Below, in pieces: positions 15,771 through 22,340 of a stretch of 64,000 bases of DNA. The notes beneath the pieces were generated by a model. The model was not told the origin of the DNA. It saw only the letters and a program-made list of their open reading frames with translations, and ran no database searches. Every line of letters starts with the position of its first letter. Position 1 is the stretch's first letter. Both the position numbers and the translations under genes were made by a program. Source of the stretch: Xanthocytophaga sp031424975 (GTDB taxonomy: Bacteria; Bacteroidota; Bacteroidia; Cytophagales; 172606-1); contig JANPIL010000141.1 of the NCBI GenBank assembly GCA_031424975.1, positions 1-64,000 of the forward strand, given 5' to 3'.

Positions 15771-16268
15771 ATGCTCAAAATTACAGTTGCCGGACGGTAT
15801 ATTTTCAACTTGGATGAAAACGCCCACGCCGGCCATGATATTGCCGAAATCCGCGACGGAGTTTTCCATGTTTTGAAAGCTGGAAGTCCCGTCTTCAGCG
15901 GGAATACTGTTTCGTACAATGCCGAGGTGGTCAGGGCCGACTTTGCCCACAAGAGCTTCACCGTCAAGGTAAACGGCAAGTTGCTGGAAGTGAAAGCGCA
16001 CGACAAGTTTGATTTGCTGCTGCAGCAACTCGGCTTGGGCCAAGCCAACGGCACGCAACCCAAAGACCTGAAAGCCCCCATGCCCGGCCTGATTCTGGAC
16101 ATTAAAGTGACTGAAGGTCAAGCGGTGCTGAAAGGCGATGTGGTAGTCATACTGGAAGCTATGAAAATGGAAAACGCGATAAAAGCCCCCGCCGATGGCA
16201 CTGTGAAGGCCGTGAAAGTGAAAACCGGCGACAATGTGGAGAAAAACCAAGTGCTGATTGTGTTTTAA
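15771..16268 (+). CDS. biotin carboxyl carrier protein (acyl-CoA carboxylase biotin subunit)
   Basis: 165 residues from ATG 15771. The C-terminal 75 residues form a biotinyl/lipoyl domain with the biotinylation motif EAMKMEN (Lys132) and the preceding MPGLILDIKV. The N-terminal half (KITVAGRYIF ... SFTVKVNGKLLEVK) resembles the linker domain of propionyl/acetyl-CoA carboxylase biotin subunits of Bacteroidota. No carboxylase or carboxyltransferase gene is adjacent. A composite repeat with a GC hairpin is read in frame as LKAGSPVFSGNTVSYN (residues about 33-48), where relatives have a shorter loop. The shorter frame is chosen because upstream codons from 15492 overlap the M1 gene's promoter. 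Confidence 0.9.
   Translation: MLKITVAGRYIFNLDENAHAGHDIAEIRDGVFHVLKAGSPVFSGNTVSYNAEVVRADFAHKSFTVKVNGKLLEVKAHDKFDLLLQQLGLGQANGTQPKDLKAPMPGLILDIKVTEGQAVLKGDVVVILEAMKMENAIKAPADGTVKAVKVKTGDNVEKNQVLIVF
15869..15914 (+). repeat. ATACTATTTT repeat with GC hairpin, in frame inside the biotin carrier gene
   Basis: GTTTTGAAAG, CTGGAAG, hairpin TCCCGTCTTCAGCGGGA (15887-15903), ATACTGTTTCG. It has the same architecture as the intergenic copy at 10444-10497. Confidence 0.8.
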
Positions 16269-16280
16269 AGGTCTCCAAAA

Positions 16281-16336
16281 GCCTCCCCTAAATCCCCTCC
16301 GAAGGAGGGGACTTTTAAAAGCCTCCCCTTGGGGCT
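16281..16336 (+). repeat. GC-rich CCCCTCC/GGAGGGG hairpin repeat
   Basis: GCCTCCCCTAAATCCCCTCC, GAA, GGAGGGGACTTTTAAAA, plus a second partial unit GCCTCCCCTTGGGG. Lies between the biotin carrier gene and the pyrH promoter and could act as a terminator. Confidence 0.85.
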
Positions 16337-16346
16337 GTTTTTTTCC

Positions 16347-16354
16347 TATCTTTG
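16347..16354 (+). promoter_or_regulatory. candidate -7 box (TATCTTTG) of pyrH
   Basis: Exact TAnnTTTG 29 bp before GTG 16383. It lies inside the longer open frame from 16329 and therefore argues for the GTG start. Confidence 0.6.
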
Positions 16355-16382
16355 CGCAAATTTCCAACAAATACATCTTACA

Positions 16383-17093
16383 GTGAAATACAAACGGATA
16401 CTCCTCAAACTCAGTGGTGAATCGCTGGCCGGCAAACAAGGATACGGCATTGATTCCCAAAGGCTTACCGAATACGCAAAACAAATAAAGGAAGTCGTGG
16501 ACGCGGGCGTGCAAGTGGCGATTGTGATTGGTGGCGGCAACATTTTCCGGGGTGCCGATGGCGAAAACTCGGGCATTGACCGCGTGCAAGGCGACTACAT
16601 GGGAATGCTGGCAACGGTGATTAACGCCATGGCCTTGCAGAGCGGCCTGGAAAAAAGCGGCCTGTTCACCCGCCTCATGTCGGGCATCCGCATTGACCAG
16701 GTGTGCGAGCCGTTCATCCGCCGCCGCGCCGTGCGCCACCTTGAAAAAGGCCGCACCGTGATTTTCGGGGCGGGCATCGGCAACCCGTATTTCACCACCG
16801 ACACCACGGCCAGCCTGCGCGCCATCGAAATCGAGGCCGATGTGGTGCTCAAAGGCACCCGCGTGGACGGCGTGTACAGTGCCGACCCCGAAAAAGACCC
16901 CGATGCGGTGCGCTACGCCACCATCACGTTTGAGGAAGTATATGCCAAAGGGCTGAATATCATGGACATGACGGCCTTTACGCTGTGCAAGGAAAACAAC
17001 CTGCCCATTATTATCTTCGACATGAACAAGCCCGGCAACCTGTATAACCTGGTGAAAGGCGAGGACGTGGGTACGCTGGTAACGATGGGTTGA
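16383..17093 (+). CDS. pyrH: UMP kinase
   Basis: 236 residues from GTG 16383 (VKYKRILLKLSGESL); phosphorylates UMP to UDP in pyrimidine synthesis. Amino-acid-kinase fold: KLSGESL at the start, GGGNIFRG, the MGMLATVINAMAL helix, DTTASLRAIEIEADVVLKGT and VDGVYSADP, TAFTLCKEN and FDMNKPGNL at the end. Full length. A longer open frame from 16329 is rejected because a TATCTTTG promoter box lies within it. frr follows 300 bp downstream, the usual partner, but here separated by repeat-rich DNA. Confidence 0.96.
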   Translation: MKYKRILLKLSGESLAGKQGYGIDSQRLTEYAKQIKEVVDAGVQVAIVIGGGNIFRGADGENSGIDRVQGDYMGMLATVINAMALQSGLEKSGLFTRLMSGIRIDQVCEPFIRRRAVRHLEKGRTVIFGAGIGNPYFTTDTTASLRAIEIEADVVLKGTRVDGVYSADPEKDPDAVRYATITFEEVYAKGLNIMDMTAFTLCKENNLPIIIFDMNKPGNLYNLVKGEDVGTLVTMG

Positions 17094-17101
17094 TTCTTGC
17101 G

Positions 17102-17143
17102 AGTCCACAGACCACGGTCGGCAGTCCACAGGTAAACCGTAGG
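17102..17143 (+). repeat. GTCCACAG-type dispersed repeat
   Basis: AGTCCACAGACCACGGTCGG, CAGTCCACAG, then AAACCGTAGG. The reverse complement of the same pieces recurs at 26551-26596. Confidence 0.65.
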
Positions 17144-17164
17144 AGCCGCCTAATTGACTGTTGG

Positions 17165-17195
17165 CGGGTTTGGGCTTTTTAAAGGATACTATTTT
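17165..17195 (+). repeat. 30-bp ATACTATTTT repeat, intergenic
   Basis: CGGGTTTGGGCTTTTTAAAGG then ATACTATTTT, inside a CCAACAGT/ACTGTTGG inverted pair between pyrH and frr. Confidence 0.9.
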
Positions 17196-17268
17196 AGCCA
17201 ACAGTTCACGTCCGACAGTCCACTGAAAAAAACAGATTGATACTGACAAACTACCGCCGCCGAGTTAG

Positions 17269-17289
17269 CCTGCCTGCCGGACAGGCAGG
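17269..17289. repeat. 21-bp palindromic mini-element (variant B)
   Basis: CCTGCCTG CCGGA CAGGCAGG, perfect stem. Exact reverse complement of 3900-3920. Confidence 0.85.
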
Positions 17290-17393
17290 GAATCTCGGAA
17301 CATGGGCGGCACGAGATGGGAATCTCGCGCCAGCGGGAACCGCCTGATTTTTCAATACCCACCACATTGGTGGTTTAAACGCAAAACAATCTT

Positions 17394-17954
17394 ATGGAGG
17401 AAATACAATTTTATCTGGACGAGGGCAGGGAAGACATGGAAAAATCCCTGAGGCACACGTCAAGCGAACTTGCCCGGATCAGGGCGGGGCGGGCCACGGT
17501 ACACATGGTAGACGGGCTGATGGTTGAATACTACGGCTCGCCCACGCCACTGAGCCAGATGGCTTCGGTTACCGTGCCCGACTCGCGGACGCTGGCTATC
17601 AAGCCCTTTGAAAAGAAAATGGTGGGCGAAGTGGAAAAAGCCATTCGCAACAGCGACTTAGGCGTAATGCCCCAGAACGACGGCGAGACGGTGCGCATCA
17701 GCATTCCGCCGCTCAGCGAGGAACGCCGCCGCGAACTGGTGAAACGCGCCAAAAACGAGGTGGAAAGCGGCAAGGTCAGCATCCGCACTGTGCGCAAGGA
17801 AACCAACGAAGCCCTGCGCAAATTGCTGAAAGAAGGCGCATCGGAAGACGATGTGAAACGCGCCGAGGAGAAAGTACAAGCCCTGACCGACCAGTACATT
17901 GCCAAAGCCGATGAGATGGCGGGTAAGAAGGAAACTGAGATAATGACGATTTGA
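17394..17954 (+). CDS. frr: ribosome recycling factor
   Basis: 186 residues, exactly the family length. It dissociates post-termination ribosomes with EF-G. Hallmarks are HTSSELARIRAGRATV near the start, YYGSPTPLSQMASV, KPFEKKMVGEVEKAI, GVMPQNDGETVRISIPPLSEERR and the C-terminal helix with ALTDQYIAKADEM. Downstream of pyrH on the same strand, the standard neighbourhood. A short CCACC/GGTGG hairpin lies 20 bp before the ATG. Confidence 0.97.
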   Translation: MEEIQFYLDEGREDMEKSLRHTSSELARIRAGRATVHMVDGLMVEYYGSPTPLSQMASVTVPDSRTLAIKPFEKKMVGEVEKAIRNSDLGVMPQNDGETVRISIPPLSEERRRELVKRAKNEVESGKVSIRTVRKETNEALRKLLKEGASEDDVKRAEEKVQALTDQYIAKADEMAGKKETEIMTI

Positions 17955-18002
17955 TTTTCCGGCAGTTATTCGCCATTTGAAACCCGGCTATGGCAAGATA
18001 GA

Positions 18003-18032
18003 CGGGTTTCGTATTTTGAAAGGATACTATTC
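18003..18032 (+). repeat. 30-bp ATACTATTTT repeat, diverged
   Basis: CGGGTTTCGTATTTTGAAAGG then ATACTATTC, 50 bp after frr. Confidence 0.75.
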
Positions 18033-18363
18033 TTGCAGGAAGTACGCAGATTGCTTGGTTGGCACTTAATTGCCAATTACGCACAACGGACAGGGCTTGG
18101 CGAAGTGTGGGAAATAGAATTCCGTCCGCCCGCGGCTATCTGAAACCAAATTTACAAATAGAAGCTAATTATTTGCACATGGCTAAATTAATAACTTCCT
18201 GCTGGATATGAAGCCAAATTGAAAAACAAAAAGTTGAAACACAGCTTCCGTCAGTCCACCAAGAAAAACTTATGATTTCTTTTGCTTTTAAGCATTCTAC
18301 TATTTCTACTGTATGATGTTGACTATGGTGAATAGTATTTATATAAAATTCTAATCCTGAACT

Positions 18364-18393
18364 GTCTGGCCGTAGTGTCCGCTACGACCAGAC
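18364..18393. repeat. hairpin GTCTGGCCGTAG / CTACGACCAGAC
   Basis: 12-bp stem with one mismatch and loop TGTCCG. No T-run, so not an obvious terminator; it looks like another palindromic intergenic unit. Confidence 0.6.
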
Positions 18394-18412
18394 CCAGCCG
18401 AGTAACTGTAGT

Positions 18413-18432
18413 GTTATACCTTTCGGTATAAC
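18413..18432. terminator. small hairpin overlapping a stop codon
   Basis: GTTATACC with GGTATAAC, perfect 8 bp with a GAAA tetraloop on the minus strand. It covers the last codons of the 61-residue gene. Could end or stabilise its mRNA; no T-run. Confidence 0.35.
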
Positions 18433-18599
18433 GTACCAATGACAAGTAAAATAAAGCCAATTAGTAACATTTCATAGTTATACTTTGACAATACATCTAT
18501 GTGCGTGTAATGTCCCAAAATGCCTAAAAAGCCGACGATGAGGGCAAGAACCCAGACTATTTGGTTGGGTGCACTGGGCATAAATTTTTTGTTTGCCAT
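18414..18599 (-). CDS. small two-helix membrane protein
   Basis: 61 residues with two membrane helices (IVWVLALIVGFLGILG and MLLIGFILLVIGTLY) separated by a short loop HYTHIDVLSKYN. I recognise the general type as common in Bacteroidota but know no function. Composition is more AT-rich than the core genes to the left. The ATG at 18599 is followed by a Lys-rich N-terminus, so the positive-inside rule puts both ends in the cytoplasm. It could belong to the first cassette of the AT-rich block. Confidence 0.7.
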   Translation of the reverse strand: MANKKFMPSAPNQIVWVLALIVGFLGILGHYTHIDVLSKYNYEMLLIGFILLVIGTLYRKV

Positions 18600-18803
18600 G
18601 GTTATTTGATTTAATTAAGGTTAAATTATTCTTTATATGAACCGTTTATTGAGTAACAATGACTCCCTTCAAAAGTAGGTCTATTTGAATTCTCAATCAA
18701 GGTAGATTTGTTCCAAACTTTGAGTTAACCAAATTTCTTCTATGGAGCTGCTATACACTGATAATCAACAGATTGTGTATTTTTCCAATAAAGCCGAACC
18801 CAG

Positions 18804-18834
18804 AAAACAGTATCTTTTCAAAACGCAAAATCCC
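18804..18834 (-). repeat. 30-bp ATACTATTTT repeat, diverged
   Basis: AAAACAGTATCTTTTCAAAA then CGCAAAATCCC; two box mismatches. Confidence 0.55.
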
Positions 18835-18936
18835 TTTTTGTCAAAACAAACAGAGAACGTGCATTGCACGGATGAGAATGCAGTTTAAACAAGTTTTTAA
18901 CTAACTGATTATCAACCGATAACAACTCTAAGGACT

Positions 18937-19132
18937 GCTAACGCGCAGGGCTTTGCGCAGGTGTGGAATTAGAATTGCGTCTGCCCGGAACCGATGCCGG
19001 TTGAAAAAATAAAGTTAAAGTCAAGTGAAAAAATTCACTGATGTACGTCAAGCCCGAACAAAAGCTGAATAGAATTACAAATGCTCATTGTTATTCCGTC
19101 TGCCCAACTTGCACAAAACCCCATGTTAGTGG
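18937..19132 (-). repeat. attC-like imperfect hairpin site 1
   Basis: Left arm GCTAACGCGCAGGGCTTTGC... faces right arm ...CACAAAACCCCATGTTAGTGG about 165 bp away; the arms pair over about 28 bp with mismatches. The outer bases CTAAC/GTTAG are the same as in integron cassette sites. CGTCTGCCC occurs once near each arm. The TAA stop of the next gene (19126) is the TAAC of the right arm. Length 196 bp is long for a classical attC. Confidence 0.6.
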
Positions 19133-19785
19133 CTGGCTCTGTGTTTTCGCATCGCATTATGTATGTCATTAATTAGTTTTTCAATTTTTGTCAATGAGTA
19201 TTTACAAAATTCGCTGTCAATTTGTATGTTAAAATTTTCCTCGTCATATTCTGTTAATTCTATCGGACTATACTTTTGACAAATCTTTATTGTATCTATT
19301 GTCGATTTTGATAAGATTCCATCAGAATGCACAAATACATTCCGTATCTTATTAAAATCATTTACTTCTGTCCAAGTTTCAGACTCAAATGGCTCTATAA
19401 TGTTACATACTTTTTTCAAATACAAGCTACTTCTAAATATTCCACTCCCACTAATATCTTTCAGAGTTAATTTATAAGAGTTTGATTTTTTTAAATTTTT
19501 ACATATTTGGTCAAGTGAATTTTCAAGTAGAAAGTAGGTACTCAAAAATATTGATTTCCATAGTATCATAGGAAAAATTCCTTCATATTGAATTTTCTTG
19601 CCAAATCTTTCGTCAATTACATCTTCATCAGTACTGCTTTCCATTGCAGTAATTTTTGTCTTTAAAAATACTTCTGTTTCACTTATTAAATCTTCATAAT
19701 GTTTCAACTCATCATATACTCCGTGATTGAAGAAAAAATGATAAGTATAAGTGTCTTCTTCTTGTTTTTTTAAATCTTCGTCCAT
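19126..19785 (-). CDS. HEPN-like hypothetical protein
   Basis: 219 residues, AT-rich gene. The acidic N-terminus is followed by a helical region; LWKSIFLSTYFLLENSLDQI (about residues 72-91) and NKIRNVFVHSDG (about 148-159) match the layout of HEPN proteins, whose R-x4-H motif (here RNVFVH) is the RNase active site in toxins and defence proteins. No nucleotidyltransferase partner is adjacent. The stop codon lies in the right arm of an attC-like site, as expected for a cassette gene. Function as RNase is inferred from one motif; non-enzymatic HEPN scaffolds also exist. Confidence 0.7.
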   Translation of the reverse strand: MDEDLKKQEEDTYTYHFFFNHGVYDELKHYEDLISETEVFLKTKITAMESSTDEDVIDERFGKKIQYEGIFPMILWKSIFLSTYFLLENSLDQICKNLKKSNSYKLTLKDISGSGIFRSSLYLKKVCNIIEPFESETWTEVNDFNKIRNVFVHSDGILSKSTIDTIKICQKYSPIELTEYDEENFNIQIDSEFCKYSLTKIEKLINDIHNAMRKHRASH

Positions 19786-19811
19786 TTTTTAAAAGGTCTG
19801 TTTGAGCTTAC

Positions 19812-20009
19812 CACTAACGATCGAGTATTGCTGCAGTTGGGGAATTGACCAACTATCTGCCCGGTACTGAAGCTAAATTAATAACTAAAAGCCGAAGTTA
19901 AGAACTAATGATCGGTAGAATTCCGTCCGCCGGATATAAAGCTTGGATATGCACTGCTGCTGATTGTACTTCCGTCAAACCCCAATTGCAGCAATACTTT
20001 TGTTGGCAG
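19812..20009 (-). repeat. attC-like imperfect hairpin site 2
   Basis: Left arm CACTAACGATCGAGTATTGC, TGCAGTTGGGG pairs with right arm CCCCAATTGCAGCAATAC, TTTTGTTGGCAG (about 20 of 21 central positions). The inner region contains CCGTCCGCC and TTCCGTC as in the other sites. Confidence 0.65.
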
Positions 20010-20017
20010 CCGTATTT

Positions 20018-20821
20018 TTAGTCAATGAATACTTTGCGATGTCTCATGTCATGTTTAAATATTTCATCGGATTTCATTGTCTTACCCTTATAAATGTTTG
20101 AAGGTTTACACTTGTCGCAATTAATCACTCTATATACTAAGTTGTAGCCTTTGTGTTTTTTATTCTTTCCAACTACAACTCCTTTAATTATACAGTCATA
20201 AGTTATGTAGTCAGTGAAAGCTGAATAAGAAAACAAAGTAGCACTATCAGTTCCGTCATGTCTGGATTGTTCTTTGAATGGGATTTTGATGGTGTCGCCT
20301 ATATTCACTTTCTCAAAAATTTGTTTGAGTTCAGCTTCTTTTTTTATCATTTGCCGTTTTACCTCGTCAAAATATAGTTTGTCTGGCTCAAACTCATTTG
20401 AATAACAAGTTATTTCCTTAGAAAATAGTCCTTTGTTATATGCTTGCAAATGAAGTTCTGGCAACTTATTAAATTGCTTTAATCGCTGTCTGTCAATTTT
20501 TTTTGGTGACATGAAGTCATAAGTTCCAGCGTACAGCATAATAATTTCAAGTGTATCGCATTTTTTTTGCAATTTGATTTTTGTCCGCTCAAACCCAACC
20601 CAAGTAAAAAATAGAATTTGTATTTGTTGCGGTACTTCAATTTTAAATCTGCCGTTTAAATCTGTCCTGCCAAACAAAATTGTGTCTTTGTTTTGAATGT
20701 GGACGTCAGGTAGCGGCTCTAAGTCTTGTGAAATAACTCTTCCCCGAATAGTTCGGGTTTGTCCACACAGAATTGTGTCAAACAAAAGTAAAGTCGCTAT
20801 AAAAATGACTGTAAGTTTCAC
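20018..20821 (-). CDS. secreted protein with carboxypeptidase-regulatory-like domain
   Basis: 267 residues from GTG 20821 (VKLTVIFIATLLLF). The frame is open to 20902, but that part contains the 24-bp block shared with the other cassette region and is probably leader DNA. Signal peptide ending near CGQ. Residues 28-105 match the CarboxypepD_reg-like fold (IRGRVISQDLEPLPDVHI ... TDLNGRFKIEVP). The rest (to FKHDMRHRKVFID) has no recognisable domain. Likely periplasmic or outer-membrane associated. It lies 8 bp right of an attC-like site and is transcribed toward it, the arrangement of a cassette gene. Confidence 0.75.
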   Translation of the reverse strand: MKLTVIFIATLLLFDTILCGQTRTIRGRVISQDLEPLPDVHIQNKDTILFGRTDLNGRFKIEVPQQIQILFFTWVGFERTKIKLQKKCDTLEIIMLYAGTYDFMSPKKIDRQRLKQFNKLPELHLQAYNKGLFSKEITCYSNEFEPDKLYFDEVKRQMIKKEAELKQIFEKVNIGDTIKIPFKEQSRHDGTDSATLFSYSAFTDYITYDCIIKGVVVGKNKKHKGYNLVYRVINCDKCKPSNIYKGKTMKSDEIFKHDMRHRKVFID

Positions 20822-21258
20822 ATTAATATGTCTGCCAACTCTCAAATAGACGCAAGTTTTGCGCCTCATCGCAATGTTAGTGAAAGGGGCTGAAGATACC
20901 AAAATACGGTGTCCATTTTTCCATAACCGTTTTACAATCAGTTGGATAAGCCCTTACGATTACTGCCAGGTTAAGTTGAACAATACAAAATGCGCATTGA
21001 GTACTAGACGGTGTTTATCGTTTTCGGCAATACAAAATACGCATTGCGGCAATGACACTATTTTGCCTGTCAGCAATACAATATGCGCAATAATGCGTGC
21101 CGTCATTTCAGAGTGTCCAGCGGGCTTTTCGTATTCTTCAAATTCCTTTGGCTCACGCATATCTAATGCATCTTTCAAGAATAACCCCAAAACCCCCGCC
21201 GACACCAGCAGGGGTTTTGTGTTTTCGAAACATACTATTTTCCAAGGATGGTTTTGGG
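20822..21258. other. cassette-block boundary region 1 with GCAATACAAAATRCGC repeats
   Basis: Starts with a 24-bp block (20836-20859, CAACTCTCAAATAGACGC plus AAGTTT) identical to 33686-33709, and a lone GTTAGTG (20876). Then come three related units with CAATACAAAATGCGCATTG (20981, 21028, 21072), and CAGCGGGCTTTT at about 21118. The same elements occur in the same order right of the second block. An open frame on the minus strand here has no family resemblance. Confidence 0.6.
21210..21241 (+). repeat. 30-bp ATACTATTTT repeat, intergenic
   Basis: AGGGGTTTTGTGTTTTCGAAAC then ATACTATTTT, preceded by CCCCTGCTGGTGTCGGCGGGG on the reverse strand, a small hairpin. Confidence 0.85.
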
Positions 21259-21330
21259 GTAGGCTGGCAATATGGAAAACGGGGACGTAATTTATGCCTG
21301 CCGCCATATTGCCAAACCAATGTCAGTGAT
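21259..21330 (-). repeat. attC-like site 3 (short form)
   Basis: GTAGGCTGGCAATATGG pairs with CCATATTGCCAAACC; the end CAATGTCAGTG replaces GTTAG by GTCAG. 72 bp, within the normal attC size. The TGA stop of the alpha/beta hydrolase lies in the right arm. Confidence 0.55.
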
Positions 21331-22231
21331 GGCTTTTTATTTTATCTCCAATATAGTTCAAAGCCTCACCGTAAGTTTCAATTCCGTGTCCCACATTGTT
21401 GAATACTTTTATTTCTTTCAAAAACCTTAAATGTTGTTTTGCATTTTCAATGGATTTTTGAAATGGAAAGAGCAAATCCTTGTCACCTTCGATAAGGTAG
21501 GTTTCGGCTTTTACATCTGAGAGTTGCTTGTCCATGTAATATGGCTTTTGTGTCCTGTCCTTGTAGCGGCTTATTGCAAACACCTCATAGTCAACAAGCA
21601 TTTTTTCCGAAAACACAGATAGCTTGTGATGGGGTTTTGAAAAAACGGCTTTATCCAAAAATTTCAACACATTCTTTTCCGTCGGGCTTACAATGGGCAG
21701 CAAATTGAAATAAAGGTTTTTGAGTGTCATCGAAAAAGGTTGCAAACAGCCAGGATTCAGCAAAAAAGCCGACTTTATTTTTTCAGGCTTCACTATTCCA
21801 AGTTTCATGCAGATGAGACCGCCAAATGAAGCTCCTGCAACAAATGCTTTTTCGATATTCAATTTGTCAAAAACTTCTGCCGCCCAAAAACCATAGTCCA
21901 ACGATTTGATTTCCGGGGTTGCCCCATCACTCAGATTGGGAAGGCCATTTGTTTCCACCATGAAGATTTTCATCTTATGGTTCAGGTTGTCAAGCCCTTT
22001 GTCAAAATCCCAAATCAAAGAGGTTGTTCTTGCACCCGGAAAAATCACCAATGTCTCAAGATGTTCCTCCTTTGTGTTGAGACCCCAGACATGGGTGTTT
22101 CCAAGTGAAGTTTTTATTTCATAACGTTCATATTGCCTCCCGTTATTTTTCTCCAATTGTCTTACCCAACTTTCAAAATGCTCGAAGTCGGCCTTTTCAT
22201 CTTTAAAACATGATTCTTTTTTTATTTCCAT
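21323..22231 (-). CDS. alpha/beta-hydrolase fold protein
   Basis: 302 residues, lower GC than flanking core genes. Alpha/beta-hydrolase features: ETLVIFPGARTTSLIWDF (oxyanion region, about residues 60-77), nucleophile elbow VAGASFGGL (Ser about 143), LIEGDKDLLFPF carrying the acid Asp near 255, and NVGHGIETYG with the catalytic His about 287. Soluble, no signal peptide. The substrate cannot be predicted; relatives include esterases and acyl-thioesterases. Its stop codon overlaps the end of an attC-like site, so this gene too may be a captured cassette. Confidence 0.85.
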   Translation of the reverse strand: MEIKKESCFKDEKADFEHFESWVRQLEKNNGRQYERYEIKTSLGNTHVWGLNTKEEHLETLVIFPGARTTSLIWDFDKGLDNLNHKMKIFMVETNGLPNLSDGATPEIKSLDYGFWAAEVFDKLNIEKAFVAGASFGGLICMKLGIVKPEKIKSAFLLNPGCLQPFSMTLKNLYFNLLPIVSPTEKNVLKFLDKAVFSKPHHKLSVFSEKMLVDYEVFAISRYKDRTQKPYYMDKQLSDVKAETYLIEGDKDLLFPFQKSIENAKQHLRFLKEIKVFNNVGHGIETYGEALNYIGDKIKSHH

Positions 22232-22309
22232 CGTCTTTCATGTTGGCGTTTTTTTGAAACACCCGCCTTTTTACAGTACCAGCCGTGCTTTTTGCTCGTT
22301 TGCCGGCAG

Positions 22310-22340
22310 GGGGTTTGGCCTTTTTGAAACATACTATTTT
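22310..22340 (+). repeat. 30-bp ATACTATTTT repeat at the treS stop codon
   Basis: GGGTTTGGCCTTTTTGAAAC then ATACTATTTT; on the minus strand AAAATAG ends the TreS-maltokinase frame. Confidence 0.9.

Larger units (their letters stand above)
17955..18413. other. 460-bp gene-free stretch with repeat and attC-like remnants
   Basis: Holds a 30-bp repeat (18003-18032), a segment at about 18090-18260 whose pieces CTTGGCGAAGTGTGG, TTCCGTCCGCC and AAGTTGAAAC recur in the better hairpin sites at 18937 and 19812, and a GC-rich hairpin at 18364-18393. No convincing ORF. Confidence 0.5.

Noticed and set aside
15759..17249. 496-codon open frame antisense to the biotin carrier and pyrH genes
   Set aside because: It mirrors conserved pyrH codons, is rich in His, Val and Gly from reversed codons, and matches no family.
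18364..18393. Intrinsic terminator at the GTCTGG hairpin
   Set aside because: No T-run on either strand and it is 400 bp past frr; listed as a palindromic repeat instead.
20960..21307. 115-codon minus-strand frame next to cassette block 1
   Set aside because: It covers tandem GCAATACAAAATGCGC units and a 30-bp repeat; no coherent domain.
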